DNA of 27,835 nt from a virus. The stretch lies in the IMG/VR virus record IMGVR_UViG_3300042373_001275, positions 1 to 27,835 of that record. The stretch is one strand, 5' to 3'. Under the pieces are notes generated by a model, which ran no database searches, was not told the DNA's origin, and worked only from the letters and a program-made list of their open reading frames with translations. Positions within the stretch are counted from its first letter, which is position 1, and each line of letters opens with the position of its first letter. The translations under genes were made by a program, and so were the position numbers. Of the stretch, positions 7,685-14,766 are shown piece after piece.

Positions 7685-8306
7685 GCAATTATTAATAGAA
7701 ACAGCCTTATTTACCGCTACTCCTCAATCATTGAAGGAGTCGATGATGAATCCAAACGGTAAAATGTTTGTAGAAGGATTAATACAAATGGCTGAAACCA
7801 AAAATGGTAATGGACGTGTTTATCCATATGAAGTATTAAAGCGTGAAGCTGATAAATACCTACAAGGACCAGTTAAAGAACGTCGTGCATTAGGTGAATT
7901 AGACCATCCAGATTCTCCAATCATTAACTTAAAAAATGTATCACACAACATTGTAAGTTTATATTGGAAGGGGCGCGAACTTCATGGTAAAATTGAAATA
8001 TTACCTACACCATCGGGCAATATATTGAAAGAATTATTTAATAACAATATCACCGTAGGTATCTCGTCTCGTGGAATGGGCTCTGTACGTCAAATTGGTG
8101 AAACAATTGAGGTACAAGACGATTTTGAATTAATGTGTTGGGATTTTGTTTCAACTCCATCTACACCAGGTGCGTATATGGAAGTAGTAAATGAATCTAT
8201 TTCATATTCAAAACCATCAAAAGACTATTCTAAAATAGATAGCTTAATTACTGAAATTATTTGTAACCGCACAGGATTCTGTACCTGTGATTTTGATAAT
8301 ATATAA
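7665..8306 (+). CDS. Prohead core protease (gp21-like)
   Basis: A 213-aa serine protease of the T4 gp21 type (T4: 212 aa), which matures the prohead by cutting scaffold, core and capsid proteins after (L/I)xE. The motif block RRALGELDHP places the catalytic His at 81, and ITVGISSRGMGS gives the catalytic Ser at 134 or 135, both spaced as in gp21. WDFVSTPSTPGA near 159-170 is the conserved C-terminal segment. The last 20 residues (CNRTGFCTCD) are Cys-rich and look like a lineage-specific tail. The start at 7665 overlaps the upstream gene by 20 bases. An ATG at 7677 (MDKQLLIETA) would shorten the overlap to 8 bases and is an equally good start. The stop overlaps the next ATG by one base. Confidence 0.95.
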   Translation: MKDLMDKQLLIETALFTATPQSLKESMMNPNGKMFVEGLIQMAETKNGNGRVYPYEVLKREADKYLQGPVKERRALGELDHPDSPIINLKNVSHNIVSLYWKGRELHGKIEILPTPSGNILKELFNNNITVGISSRGMGSVRQIGETIEVQDDFELMCWDFVSTPSTPGAYMEVVNESISYSKPSKDYSKIDSLITEIICNRTGFCTCDFDNI

Positions 8307-9277
8307 TGAACTTAGAACAAATCGTAAAAGAAACTGTAGCTAAAATTGTTGCTGAAAAAGAATTAACAGCTGCTGAAGAAAAAAAACGTGAAGAGATTGT
8401 TAAAGCAATGAAGAAGGATTTTAAAGGTCCTGCTCCTGCTATGTATGCAATTGCAACTGATAAAGCTAAAAAATTAGCTGAAGAAGAAGACCACGAAGTA
8501 TCGATGGCACAACGTTCATTAAATTCAATTCTTCGTTCAGCAATGGAATTGAAAGCTAAAATTGGTAATCAAGAAATTAACATTCCAGCTTGGATACAAG
8601 ATCATATTACCAATTCAGAAAACTTTATCGATCAAGCATCTCAAGGATATCACGAATATAGTAATGGTGGTGAGCATGGAGAAATGGATGAAGCTAATTT
8701 AGGACATAACGAAACATCTAGTATTGAACAAGAAGGTCGTTTCTGGATTGTTACGTACAGCACAGCAGATGGTACTAAAGAAAAATCATTTGAATCTGAA
8801 GACGAAGCAAGAAAATTCTATAACGGATTAGACGAAGCATTTCAACCAAAATCATCATTTGATGATTATTCAATCGGAGACAACGTTACAGTAGCAGGTA
8901 AAAAAGCAAAAATCACATCTATGAAAATGGATGATGAAACTGGCGAACGTAGAGCTCGAGTTAGATTTGAAGATAATTCAGTTAAGGATGTAAATATCAA
9001 TTCATTAGATGAAGCACAAGAATCAAATGATGATAAAATAGCAAAATACGAAAAGTATACTTATACTTTAGACGGTGAGACGGTAAAACCAGAAATTACG
9101 TTCCTTAATAACATCCTTAAAGCTATGTTAGGTAATAAAATATATAACATAGGTGCTCCAGAAAACGGTAAAGTAGAATTAACACCGGAATCAGGTAAAA
9201 AAGGAACATACAGTGAATCAAAAGAATTAGACGAATGGACAATCAGCAGATGGCAACATTACGCTGGAATTAAATAA
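8306..9277 (+). CDS. Multi-domain head-core-like protein with repeated (L/M)DE-A sites
   Basis: A 323-aa acidic protein, family not certain. The N-terminus MNLEQIVKETVAKIVAEKEL is the same kind of helix as in the proteins at 566 and 6690. A helical domain spans about 25-118 (AMKKDFKG, AWIQDHITNSENFIDQASQ), a small beta-beta-alpha domain about 140-175 (FWIVTYSTADG ... EARKFYNG), and a beta-barrel-like domain about 186-232 (DNVTVAGKKAKITSMKMDDE). A final domain follows (about 245-323). The joints carry MDEA (127-130), LDEA (175-178), LDEA (234-237) and LDEW (308-311), which resemble prohead-protease sites. Directly after gp21 and before the scaffold, it is probably a prohead-core or internal protein, possibly cut into several pieces. 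The function is inferred. It ends just before a strong terminator. Confidence 0.82.
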   Translation: MNLEQIVKETVAKIVAEKELTAAEEKKREEIVKAMKKDFKGPAPAMYAIATDKAKKLAEEEDHEVSMAQRSLNSILRSAMELKAKIGNQEINIPAWIQDHITNSENFIDQASQGYHEYSNGGEHGEMDEANLGHNETSSIEQEGRFWIVTYSTADGTKEKSFESEDEARKFYNGLDEAFQPKSSFDDYSIGDNVTVAGKKAKITSMKMDDETGERRARVRFEDNSVKDVNINSLDEAQESNDDKIAKYEKYTYTLDGETVKPEITFLNNILKAMLGNKIYNIGAPENGKVELTPESGKKGTYSESKELDEWTISRWQHYAGIK

Positions 9278-9313
9278 TTCCGACCCCACTATAGTCTCAG
9301 TATTATAGTTCTG

Positions 9314-9346
9314 GTGCCTTTTCTGCAAAGAGAAGGCACTTTTTTT
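9314..9346 (+). terminator. Rho-independent terminator with GNRA tetraloop
   Basis: GTGCCTTTTCT (9314-9324), loop GCAA, AGAGAAGGCAC (9329-9339): an 11-bp stem with one G-T pair closed by a GCAA tetraloop, followed by seven T. It closes the portal-to-core unit 37 bases after the stop of the 323-aa gene. A weaker inverted repeat (ACTATA ... TATAGT) lies just upstream near 9290-9311. Confidence 0.93.
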
Positions 9347-9367
9347 CGCTTTAAATATATCCACATA

Positions 9368-9378
9368 TATTTATGGCA
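9368..9378 (+). promoter_or_regulatory. Candidate late promoter TATTTATGGCA (scaffold-capsid)
   Basis: TATTTATGGCA matches TATTTATAACA at 9 of 11 positions and follows the terminator directly, so it should start the scaffold-capsid transcript. An ATG embedded in it (9373) opens the scaffold frame but is unlikely to be used. The implied leader to the ATG at 9478 is about 100 bases, longer than for other units here. Confidence 0.5.
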
Positions 9379-9477
9379 GACTCAAATATACCATGTCTAT
9401 ATGGTATCACAAAAACAAGTACAACCCCCATTAAGATTCATAATAATCTTATTTCCAAAAACAAAATTAAGGATAAA

Positions 9478-10515
9478 ATGAGTAACACAAAGCAAATTTT
9501 AAAAGATGCTATTGCTGATGCTAAAGCCGTTCGTGAAACTGCTCTTGCTAATGCTAAACTTGCTCTTGAAGAAGCTTTCACTCCACAATTACAATCTATG
9601 TTAGCTGCAAAGTTAAACGAGATGGAGGAAGAAGACGAAGACAAGATGGAAGAAGCTAAAAAAGCAGACGATCAAATGGAAGAAACTCTTGACTTAGAAG
9701 CATTATTAGCTGAGGCTGATGATGAAGAAGAAAAAGAAGCAGAAGAAAAAGCATCTGAAGAAGCACCTGAAGCAGGTGAAGAAAAAGAAGGCGAAAAAGA
9801 AGAAGATAAAGATATCACTGAAATGTCGCCTGAAGAAGTTGAAGAATATATTCGCCAAATTGCGGCTGAAGAATTCGAAAAATTAGAAACTGAACAAGGC
9901 GAGGAAATTCCTGGCAAAGACGGTGGAGAAGAAATCGATTTAGATGCTGAATTAGGAGCTGATGCTGCCGGTGAAGAAGAAGAAATCAACTTAGACGAAA
10001 TGATCGACGAAATGTATGATGATAAAGACGAAGATAAAATGGATGAAAATGACATTAATATCGACGAATTATTAGCTGAATTCGGTCTATCAGAAGAAGA
10101 AGAAGTAGAAGAAGGATATGGCAAAGACGAAGATGATTCTAAATCTAAAATGGAAGAAGAATTAGCTCAAGCTTTAGCTACAATCGATGAACTTCGTTCT
10201 TCAATTCAAGAAGTTAATTTGCTAAACGCAAAATTACTTTACATGAATAAAGTATTCAAAGGTACTAACTTAACTGAATCACAAAAGATCGACGTAGTTA
10301 AAACTTTTGACAAAGCTGAATCAGCGAAAGAAGCTAAATTGGTTTACGAATCAATAATTACTTCATTCTCTAAGAAAGCTGAAACAAAATCTGCGATTAA
10401 AGAATCAGTTGGTTTTGCTTCAAAAGCAGTAGGAATGATTACTAATAGCGGTGCTAAAGTAATCGAAACTGATGCTCAATACAACCGTTGGGAAAAATTA
10501 GCCTTCGGTAAATAA
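9478..10515 (+). CDS. Prohead scaffolding core protein (gp22-like)
   Basis: A major scaffold protein that nucleates capsid assembly and is later degraded by the prohead protease. The C-terminal ~75 residues carry the family signature, NAKLLYMNKVFKGTNLTESQ followed by KIDVVKTFDKAESAKEAKLV, as in gp22. The middle (about residues 45-220) is extremely acidic, with long Glu/Asp runs and helical coiled-coil character, plus many (L/I)xE sites such as LLAEA that suit gp21 cleavage. I place the start at ATG 9478 (MSNTKQILKDAIADAK) after AAGGATAAA, giving 345 aa. The frame is open from ATG 9373, but that ATG lies inside the promoter-like box and the extra 35 residues look non-coding. It is followed by the capsid gene after 25 bases, without a separate promoter. 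Confidence 0.93.
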   Translation: MSNTKQILKDAIADAKAVRETALANAKLALEEAFTPQLQSMLAAKLNEMEEEDEDKMEEAKKADDQMEETLDLEALLAEADDEEEKEAEEKASEEAPEAGEEKEGEKEEDKDITEMSPEEVEEYIRQIAAEEFEKLETEQGEEIPGKDGGEEIDLDAELGADAAGEEEEINLDEMIDEMYDDKDEDKMDENDINIDELLAEFGLSEEEEVEEGYGKDEDDSKSKMEEELAQALATIDELRSSIQEVNLLNAKLLYMNKVFKGTNLTESQKIDVVKTFDKAESAKEAKLVYESIITSFSKKAETKSAIKESVGFASKAVGMITNSGAKVIETDAQYNRWEKLAFGK

Positions 10516-10540
10516 TTTTAAAAAATTTAATTTAAAAAAA

Positions 10541-12214
10541 ATGAACGTACAAAGTCTTTTAGAAAGCGCAAATCCGTTCCAAGATCGTCAAGCAGAAGCT
10601 GGCAAATTAGTTGGAAAATGGGAAAAAACAGGTTTATTGAAAAACCTTAACAGTGAGTATGACCGCAATAATATGGCGGTAATTTTGGAAAACCAAGCTA
10701 AAGCATTGGTTCAAGAAGCAAACGTAACTGGTGGTACTACTTCTATGTCAGGTGGGTCTGGCGAGAACTGGGCTGGTGTTGCTTTGCCTTTAGTTCGCCG
10801 TGTATTCGGTGAAATCGTTGCTAAAGAATTCGTTTCTGTACAACCAATGTCTTTACCTTCAGGTCTAGTATTCTATTTGGATTTCAAATATTCAAACTTA
10901 GGAATGGCATCTACAGCTGGTAAAGCTGGTTTTGGAACTGCTTCTTTATATGGTAATCAAGCAGAAAATCATCCAAACGTTAAAAACTTAGACGTAGCTG
11001 GTGGTTTATATGGTGAGGGACGTTTCGGATATTCAATCAATACTACTGCATCTGCAGGTATTGCTGGTACTTCTGGATCAACTTCTATTGCTACATTTAA
11101 TTATAACTCAGCTGCTTCATCTTCAATTGGATCTTCAGCTCGTACAATTACTTTAGGTTCAGGTTCATTAGTTGGTTTAGATGATAACGCGGTTAAAGCT
11201 ATTGAAATTTCTTCAGGCTCAGGTGCTGGTTCAGTATCAGCTGCTAACGTAATCAATGAATTTACTACTTTGAATGCTAACGGTACAATTACTTTAGTTG
11301 TTTCTGGTTCAGTAGTTGGTCTTGGTAGCCAAAACTACTCAGTAACTTACCCTAAAGCAACTACTGTAGATGCTCGTGGTGATTTTGAAGATGCTTCAGG
11401 TGCTGGTTATCCAAACTCTGAGTCTTCTTCTCAAATAGCTATCCCTTCAATTGATATTAAATTGAAATCAGAAGCTATCGTTGCTAAGACTCGTAAATTG
11501 AAAGCACAATGGACACCAGAATTCTCTCAAGATTTGAACGCATACCACTCGGTAGATGCTGAATCTGAAGTTACTTCTATGTTGTCTAACTACATTGCAA
11601 TGGAAGTTGACTTAGAATTGTTATCTATGTTGATCGACAATGCTGCAACTACTGGTTACTGGTCAGCTGCTAACAATACATTCTGGAACGGTTCAGGTTT
11701 CACAACTGTATCTGCTAACTCAGCTTCAGGTAATATCTCAGGATACTACAACTCTCAAGGCGAATGGTTCCAAACTATCGGAACTGTATTGCAACAAGTT
11801 TCTAACAAAATTCACCAAAAGACATTGCGTGGTGGTGCTAACTTCTTAGTTTGTTCTCCAGCAGTTGCTACAGTATTAGAATCTATTCCAGGATTTGCTA
11901 CTGACGGTGATGGTGAGAAATCAGAATTCGGATTTGGTATCCAGAAAATCGGTTCATTAAATTCTCGTTACAAAGTTTACAAGAATCCATACTTGACTTC
12001 TAACCAAATCTTGATGGGTTATAAAGGATCTCAATTCCTTGAAACTGGTGCTGTTTATGCTCCATACATTCCATTGATCATGACTCCATTAGTTTACGAT
12101 CCAGAAACATTTACTCCACGTAAAGGTTTGATGACTCGTTACGCTAAGAAAATGGTTCGTCCTGAATTCTACGGTAAGGTGTTTGTACACGGATTAGAAA
12201 CATTAGGATTTTAA
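10541..12214 (+). CDS. Major capsid protein (gp23-like)
   Basis: A 557-aa homologue of T4 gp23 (521 aa), the HK97-fold shell protein. Recognisable stretches: LVGKWEKTGLLKNLNSEYDR and MAVILENQAKALVQEA in the propeptide, WAGVALPLVRRVFGEIVAKE with QPMSLPSGLVFYLDF, the conserved core IDIKLKSEAIVAKTRKLKAQ WTPEFSQDL, and the C-terminal AYAPYIPLI-type P-domain strand with MTRYAKKMVRPEFYG. Prohead cleavage most likely falls after Glu59 (VQE-A), equivalent to the T4 propeptide removal. A Ser/Gly/Thr-rich insertion (about 165-295) has a beta-sandwich look. The start is ATG after an all-A/T leader without Shine-Dalgarno. It shares the promoter of the scaffold gene and ends before a bidirectional terminator. 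No gp24 vertex paralogue is seen in the window. Confidence 0.96.
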   Translation: MNVQSLLESANPFQDRQAEAGKLVGKWEKTGLLKNLNSEYDRNNMAVILENQAKALVQEANVTGGTTSMSGGSGENWAGVALPLVRRVFGEIVAKEFVSVQPMSLPSGLVFYLDFKYSNLGMASTAGKAGFGTASLYGNQAENHPNVKNLDVAGGLYGEGRFGYSINTTASAGIAGTSGSTSIATFNYNSAASSSIGSSARTITLGSGSLVGLDDNAVKAIEISSGSGAGSVSAANVINEFTTLNANGTITLVVSGSVVGLGSQNYSVTYPKATTVDARGDFEDASGAGYPNSESSSQIAIPSIDIKLKSEAIVAKTRKLKAQWTPEFSQDLNAYHSVDAESEVTSMLSNYIAMEVDLELLSMLIDNAATTGYWSAANNTFWNGSGFTTVSANSASGNISGYYNSQGEWFQTIGTVLQQVSNKIHQKTLRGGANFLVCSPAVATVLESIPGFATDGDGEKSEFGFGIQKIGSLNSRYKVYKNPYLTSNQILMGYKGSQFLETGAVYAPYIPLIMTPLVYDPETFTPRKGLMTRYAKKMVRPEFYGKVFVHGLETLGF

Positions 12215-12235
12215 TATTTCTAATTTTTAGAATAA

Positions 12236-12267
12236 AAGAATGGCCGACGCAAAACGTCGGCCTTCTT
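12236..12267. terminator. Bidirectional intrinsic terminator between capsid gene and minus-strand pair
   Basis: GGCCGACG (12242-12249), loop CAAAA, CGTCGGCC (12255-12262), extended by AAGAA upstream and TTCTT downstream around one unpaired T. Both strands give a GC stem followed by a T-rich tract. It lies between the convergent ends of the capsid gene (12214) and the DUF932-like gene (12292) and probably stops transcription from both sides. Confidence 0.9.
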
Positions 12268-12291
12268 TAACTCTAAAACAAATAATAATTA

Positions 12292-13071
12292 TCAAATATA
12301 TTCTTCAACTAATTGAAATAATTGTTTATTAATTTCAATATCTTCTTTTATATTATTAACACCTAATAATGGTTTACCTTGTAGATTAATTAATATATTA
12401 TTTTTGGTTAATCCTTCTTGAACGCGATTATACACAGTGTATAAATCATTATCAGCATCTTCTTTACGACGAACATCTAATAATTGATTAATAATATGAC
12501 GCTCAACATCATCACCAAAACGTAAACGAGCAGCACGTTCAGCTAAATCATTCATCTCATCTTCATTTAAATCAACATTAGCCATTTGATTTAACTTTTT
12601 CATAAATTCATTAACATTATTTACAGTTGATTGAATAATATTAGGTAGATTATCGAATGAGCGTTTAGTATGTGATATATTGTTTTCCCACGCGGTATCC
12701 ATCGCCCACATTCCATTACTGCATACTTGACGATATACTCCTAAATCTATATTGAGTGGTGAACTGCCGCATACTTTATTAGAGATTAATAACTGCGATT
12801 TACCTTCATTATTTGATTTAACGTTCAGATTCAGATCAGGATGTGTTAGTTTAATAAAATGTTGATTTACTTGGCCATTCTTACCTTTGCGTTTTTCAGC
12901 TACACCGTCAATATTCCATCCTGAATCCATTAATGGGTTTAAAATATCTTGTGTATTAATAGTATATGGTTTACTTTTAATTAGTTGATCATCTCTAAAA
13001 TTTAGATGCATGGACGGAGCAAAAGCTAATGCTTTATCAAATGAATTTACTGGAATAAAATTGTGTCGCAT
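12292..13071 (-). CDS. DUF932-like phage/plasmid protein
   Basis: A 259-aa minus-strand protein that looks like the DUF932 family, common on phages and plasmids and of unproven biochemical role. Supporting marks: the central PLNIDLGVYRQVCSNGMWAM block, where the family has a lineage-specific 'R-x-VCSNG' core (CSNG at 117-120), the preceding HFIKLTHPDLNLNVKSNN strand pair, and the C-terminal NNIKEDIEINKQLFQLVEEY ending typical of the family. No signal peptide or membrane segment. It lies 11 bases downstream of the RadA-like ATPase gene on the same strand and is almost certainly co-transcribed, hinting at a shared role in DNA metabolism. That link is inference. It faces the capsid gene and lies in an island of non-structural genes. 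Confidence 0.75.
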   Translation of the reverse strand: MRHNFIPVNSFDKALAFAPSMHLNFRDDQLIKSKPYTINTQDILNPLMDSGWNIDGVAEKRKGKNGQVNQHFIKLTHPDLNLNVKSNNEGKSQLLISNKVCGSSPLNIDLGVYRQVCSNGMWAMDTAWENNISHTKRSFDNLPNIIQSTVNNVNEFMKKLNQMANVDLNEDEMNDLAERAARLRFGDDVERHIINQLLDVRRKEDADNDLYTVYNRVQEGLTKNNILINLQGKPLLGVNNIKEDIEINKQLFQLVEEYI

Positions 13072-13082
13072 ATTATAGTTAT

Positions 13083-13877
13083 TTATTGTTTTTCTTCTTC
13101 TTCAAATGTATAAAATACTTTATCTTTATAAAACGAAAAATACATTTTAAAATCTTTATCGCAATCTCTATTTTTAGAAAAATAAATAGTACGCTGTAAT
13201 CTATCTCTAGAACGTTCAATATGCGCCATCGAATCAGTCATGTGTTTGATTCTGTTTGATCCAACAAAATCATCTCCTTTAGTTACTTGTTGTACATTAA
13301 TAAATGATGTATAATAACTACCCTGATTATTACCCTTTTTAATACGATCTTCTAAACCTAATAACCAACGTTCAGCAAAATATTCAGTTGTTTTATATTG
13401 TTCTTTATACATTCCAACCAATTCAGCTAACGAGTCAACAACTACTACATCCCAACCTTGATCGAATGTGTATTCGATTGTTGATTTAATATTTGTAGCA
13501 TAATTTTTAGCAAATAATACAGGAATATTTTCAAATTGAGGTAATCGCTTACAGTACTTATAATAACCAATTTCATCCATTTCAGCAGATACAAATAAAC
13601 ATTTATATCCTTGATTAATCAATTTAGAAATCATATCTAATGCTATAGTTGTTTTACCAGTACCTGGCCCACCAACAATAACCATATTAACAGCAGGCAT
13701 TATACCACCATCAGTAGATAAAATCATATCTAGTTCTGATTCTGTTTTTAATGGTTCAAATAATGTATTACTGAAATTTAATTGTTTGTTATAAACAATT
13801 TTAATTGATTGTGGATCGAATGTTTCAACCACGTCTCTTTCTTTAGCCGGACGGCCTCTTTTAATTTGATTATTCAT
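13083..13877 (-). CDS. RadA/KaiC-type RecA-fold ATPase with N-terminal AT-hook-like motif
   Basis: A 264-aa minus-strand RecA-fold ATPase. Walker A is GGPGTGKTT (69-77), SAEM at 97-100 is the usual post-strand acidic position, and Walker B is VVVVDSLAEL (144-153). The block NVQQVTKGDDFVGSNRIKHM, then TDSMAHIERSRDRLQRTIYF and SKNRD, follows the RadA/Sms order (TK, G-x-x-x-leu/ile-x-H-M-x-D, ... R ... KNR). It lacks the RadA zinc finger and the Lon-like C-terminal domain, so it is a core-only version. In a phage it would be expected to act in recombination, branch migration or replication. The N-terminus has KRGRPAKE (6-13), an AT-hook-like GRP motif that may add AT-rich DNA binding. It is first in a two-gene operon with the DUF932-like gene and divergent from the PhoH-like gene. 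Confidence 0.8.
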   Translation of the reverse strand: MNNQIKRGRPAKERDVVETFDPQSIKIVYNKQLNFSNTLFEPLKTESELDMILSTDGGIMPAVNMVIVGGPGTGKTTIALDMISKLINQGYKCLFVSAEMDEIGYYKYCKRLPQFENIPVLFAKNYATNIKSTIEYTFDQGWDVVVVDSLAELVGMYKEQYKTTEYFAERWLLGLEDRIKKGNNQGSYYTSFINVQQVTKGDDFVGSNRIKHMTDSMAHIERSRDRLQRTIYFSKNRDCDKDFKMYFSFYKDKVFYTFEEEEKQ

Positions 13878-13894
13878 AATATTATTTGTTTTTA

Positions 13895-13905
13895 GTTATA
13901 AATTA
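13895..13905 (-). promoter_or_regulatory. Candidate promoter, minus strand (ATTTATAAC)
   Basis: On the minus strand the leader of the ATPase gene reads AATTTATAACTAAAAAC, containing ATTTATAAC in the same orientation relative to its gene as the plus-strand boxes, about 18 bases before the ATG at 13877. It supports the directionality of the motif. Confidence 0.45.
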
Positions 13906-13992
13906 AAGATAATTGGGAAATAAATTAATTTCAACAATATTTTAAATTATATTTTTATATTATGAATATAATTAGGAAATGTTATTTTTTTA

Positions 13993-14003
13993 TATTTATT
14001 GCT
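13993..14003 (+). promoter_or_regulatory. Candidate promoter TATTTATTGCT (phoH-like gene)
   Basis: TATTTATTGCT matches the recurrent box over its first seven bases and lies 20 bases before the ATG at 14023, in the 145-base divergent intergenic region. That region is extremely A/T-rich and otherwise shows no gene. A TTG at 13999 that extends the downstream frame lies inside this box. Confidence 0.45.
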
Positions 14004-14022
14004 GATAACTAAAATAAGTTTT

Positions 14023-14718
14023 ATGGCTTCAAATCACCACACGGATCCAATGTTTACTGAAAAACGTAAACCGAAAAGTCCAATTAAGTTCCAACTTCAA
14101 TTAAATGAAGAACAAAAAGAAACAAAAGCAAAAATTCTAGAAAATGATATAACAATCATTACAGGGCAGGCAGGAAGCGGTAAGACATTAGTAGCAGTCC
14201 AAACAGCATTGGATCAGCTATTTAACAAGGAAGTTGAAAAAATTATTATAGCAAGACCAGTAGTAACAGCTAAAGAAGAAATTGGCTTTTTACCTGGCGG
14301 AATTAAAGAGAAATTAGATCCATTTGTTGCTCCAATATACGATAATGCATATCGTTTATACGATAAAGTAAAGGTGGATAAGTATTTTGAAGAGGGGGAT
14401 ATTGAAATCGTTCCATTCGCATTTATGCGTGGACGTAACTTTTCAAATGCATTTATTATTGTAGACGAGGCACAAAACGTTACTGATTCCCAAATGGAAA
14501 TGGTAATATCTCGTTTATGTAAAGGAAGTAAAATGGTGATTGTAGGCGATACTACTCAGATAGATCTAAAATCTAAAAAAGATTCTGGTATGTATTTTCT
14601 ATCAAAGCAAGTAGCAGGATCTGTAAAAGGAGTAGCTGCTATTACATTAAAAACAAATCATAGACATCCAATTGTGGAGTCAGTTTTAAATATGTATAAA
14701 GAATTAAGAGATTTATAG
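14023..14718 (+). CDS. phoH: PhoH-like P-loop ATPase
   Basis: A 231-aa cytosolic ATPase of the PhoH family, which is widespread in phages and whose role in infection remains uncertain (RNA or phosphate-stress functions have been suggested). Motifs in order: Walker A GQAGSGKT (48-55), the PhoH signature IIIARPVVTAKEEIGFLPGG (74-93), Walker B FIIVDEAQN (144-152) and the sensor-like VIVGDTTQIDL (173-182), with a C-terminal arginine motif KTNHRHPIVESVL. I chose ATG 14023 (MASNHHTDPM). The frame extends to a TTG at 13999, but that lies inside the promoter-like box. The stop is TAG, unlike the TAA used by nearly all neighbours. It is divergent from the RadA-like/DUF932 pair and precedes the neck genes. 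Confidence 0.95.
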   Translation: MASNHHTDPMFTEKRKPKSPIKFQLQLNEEQKETKAKILENDITIITGQAGSGKTLVAVQTALDQLFNKEVEKIIIARPVVTAKEEIGFLPGGIKEKLDPFVAPIYDNAYRLYDKVKVDKYFEEGDIEIVPFAFMRGRNFSNAFIIVDEAQNVTDSQMEMVISRLCKGSKMVIVGDTTQIDLKSKKDSGMYFLSKQVAGSVKGVAAITLKTNHRHPIVESVLNMYKELRDL

Positions 14719-14736
14719 TATAGTGTACTAAGTCAA

Positions 14737-14747
14737 TATTTATAACA
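14737..14747 (+). promoter_or_regulatory. Candidate late promoter TATTTATAACA (neck operon)
   Basis: A perfect copy of the box, followed by AACACTACAT, 19 bases before the ATG at 14767. It would drive the compact neck and first fibre genes (14767-18411), which have gaps of only 0-4 bases or one-base overlaps. Confidence 0.6.
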
Positions 14748-14766
14748 AACACTACATATCTGATTA

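Noticed and set aside
9373-9477. N-terminal extension of the scaffold gene from ATG 9373
   Set aside because: The ATG lies inside a promoter-like box, the added 35 residues have no family pattern, and the gp22-like start is better explained at ATG 9478.
9672-10124. 150-aa Ser-rich open frame on the minus strand
   Set aside because: It is the antisense of the Glu/Asp codon runs of the scaffold gene (GAA/GAC read as TTC/TCT), with no plausible start context or protein features.
13999-14022. TTG start extending the PhoH-like protein
   Set aside because: TTG overlaps the promoter-like box; ATG 14023 follows an ordinary A/T-rich leader.
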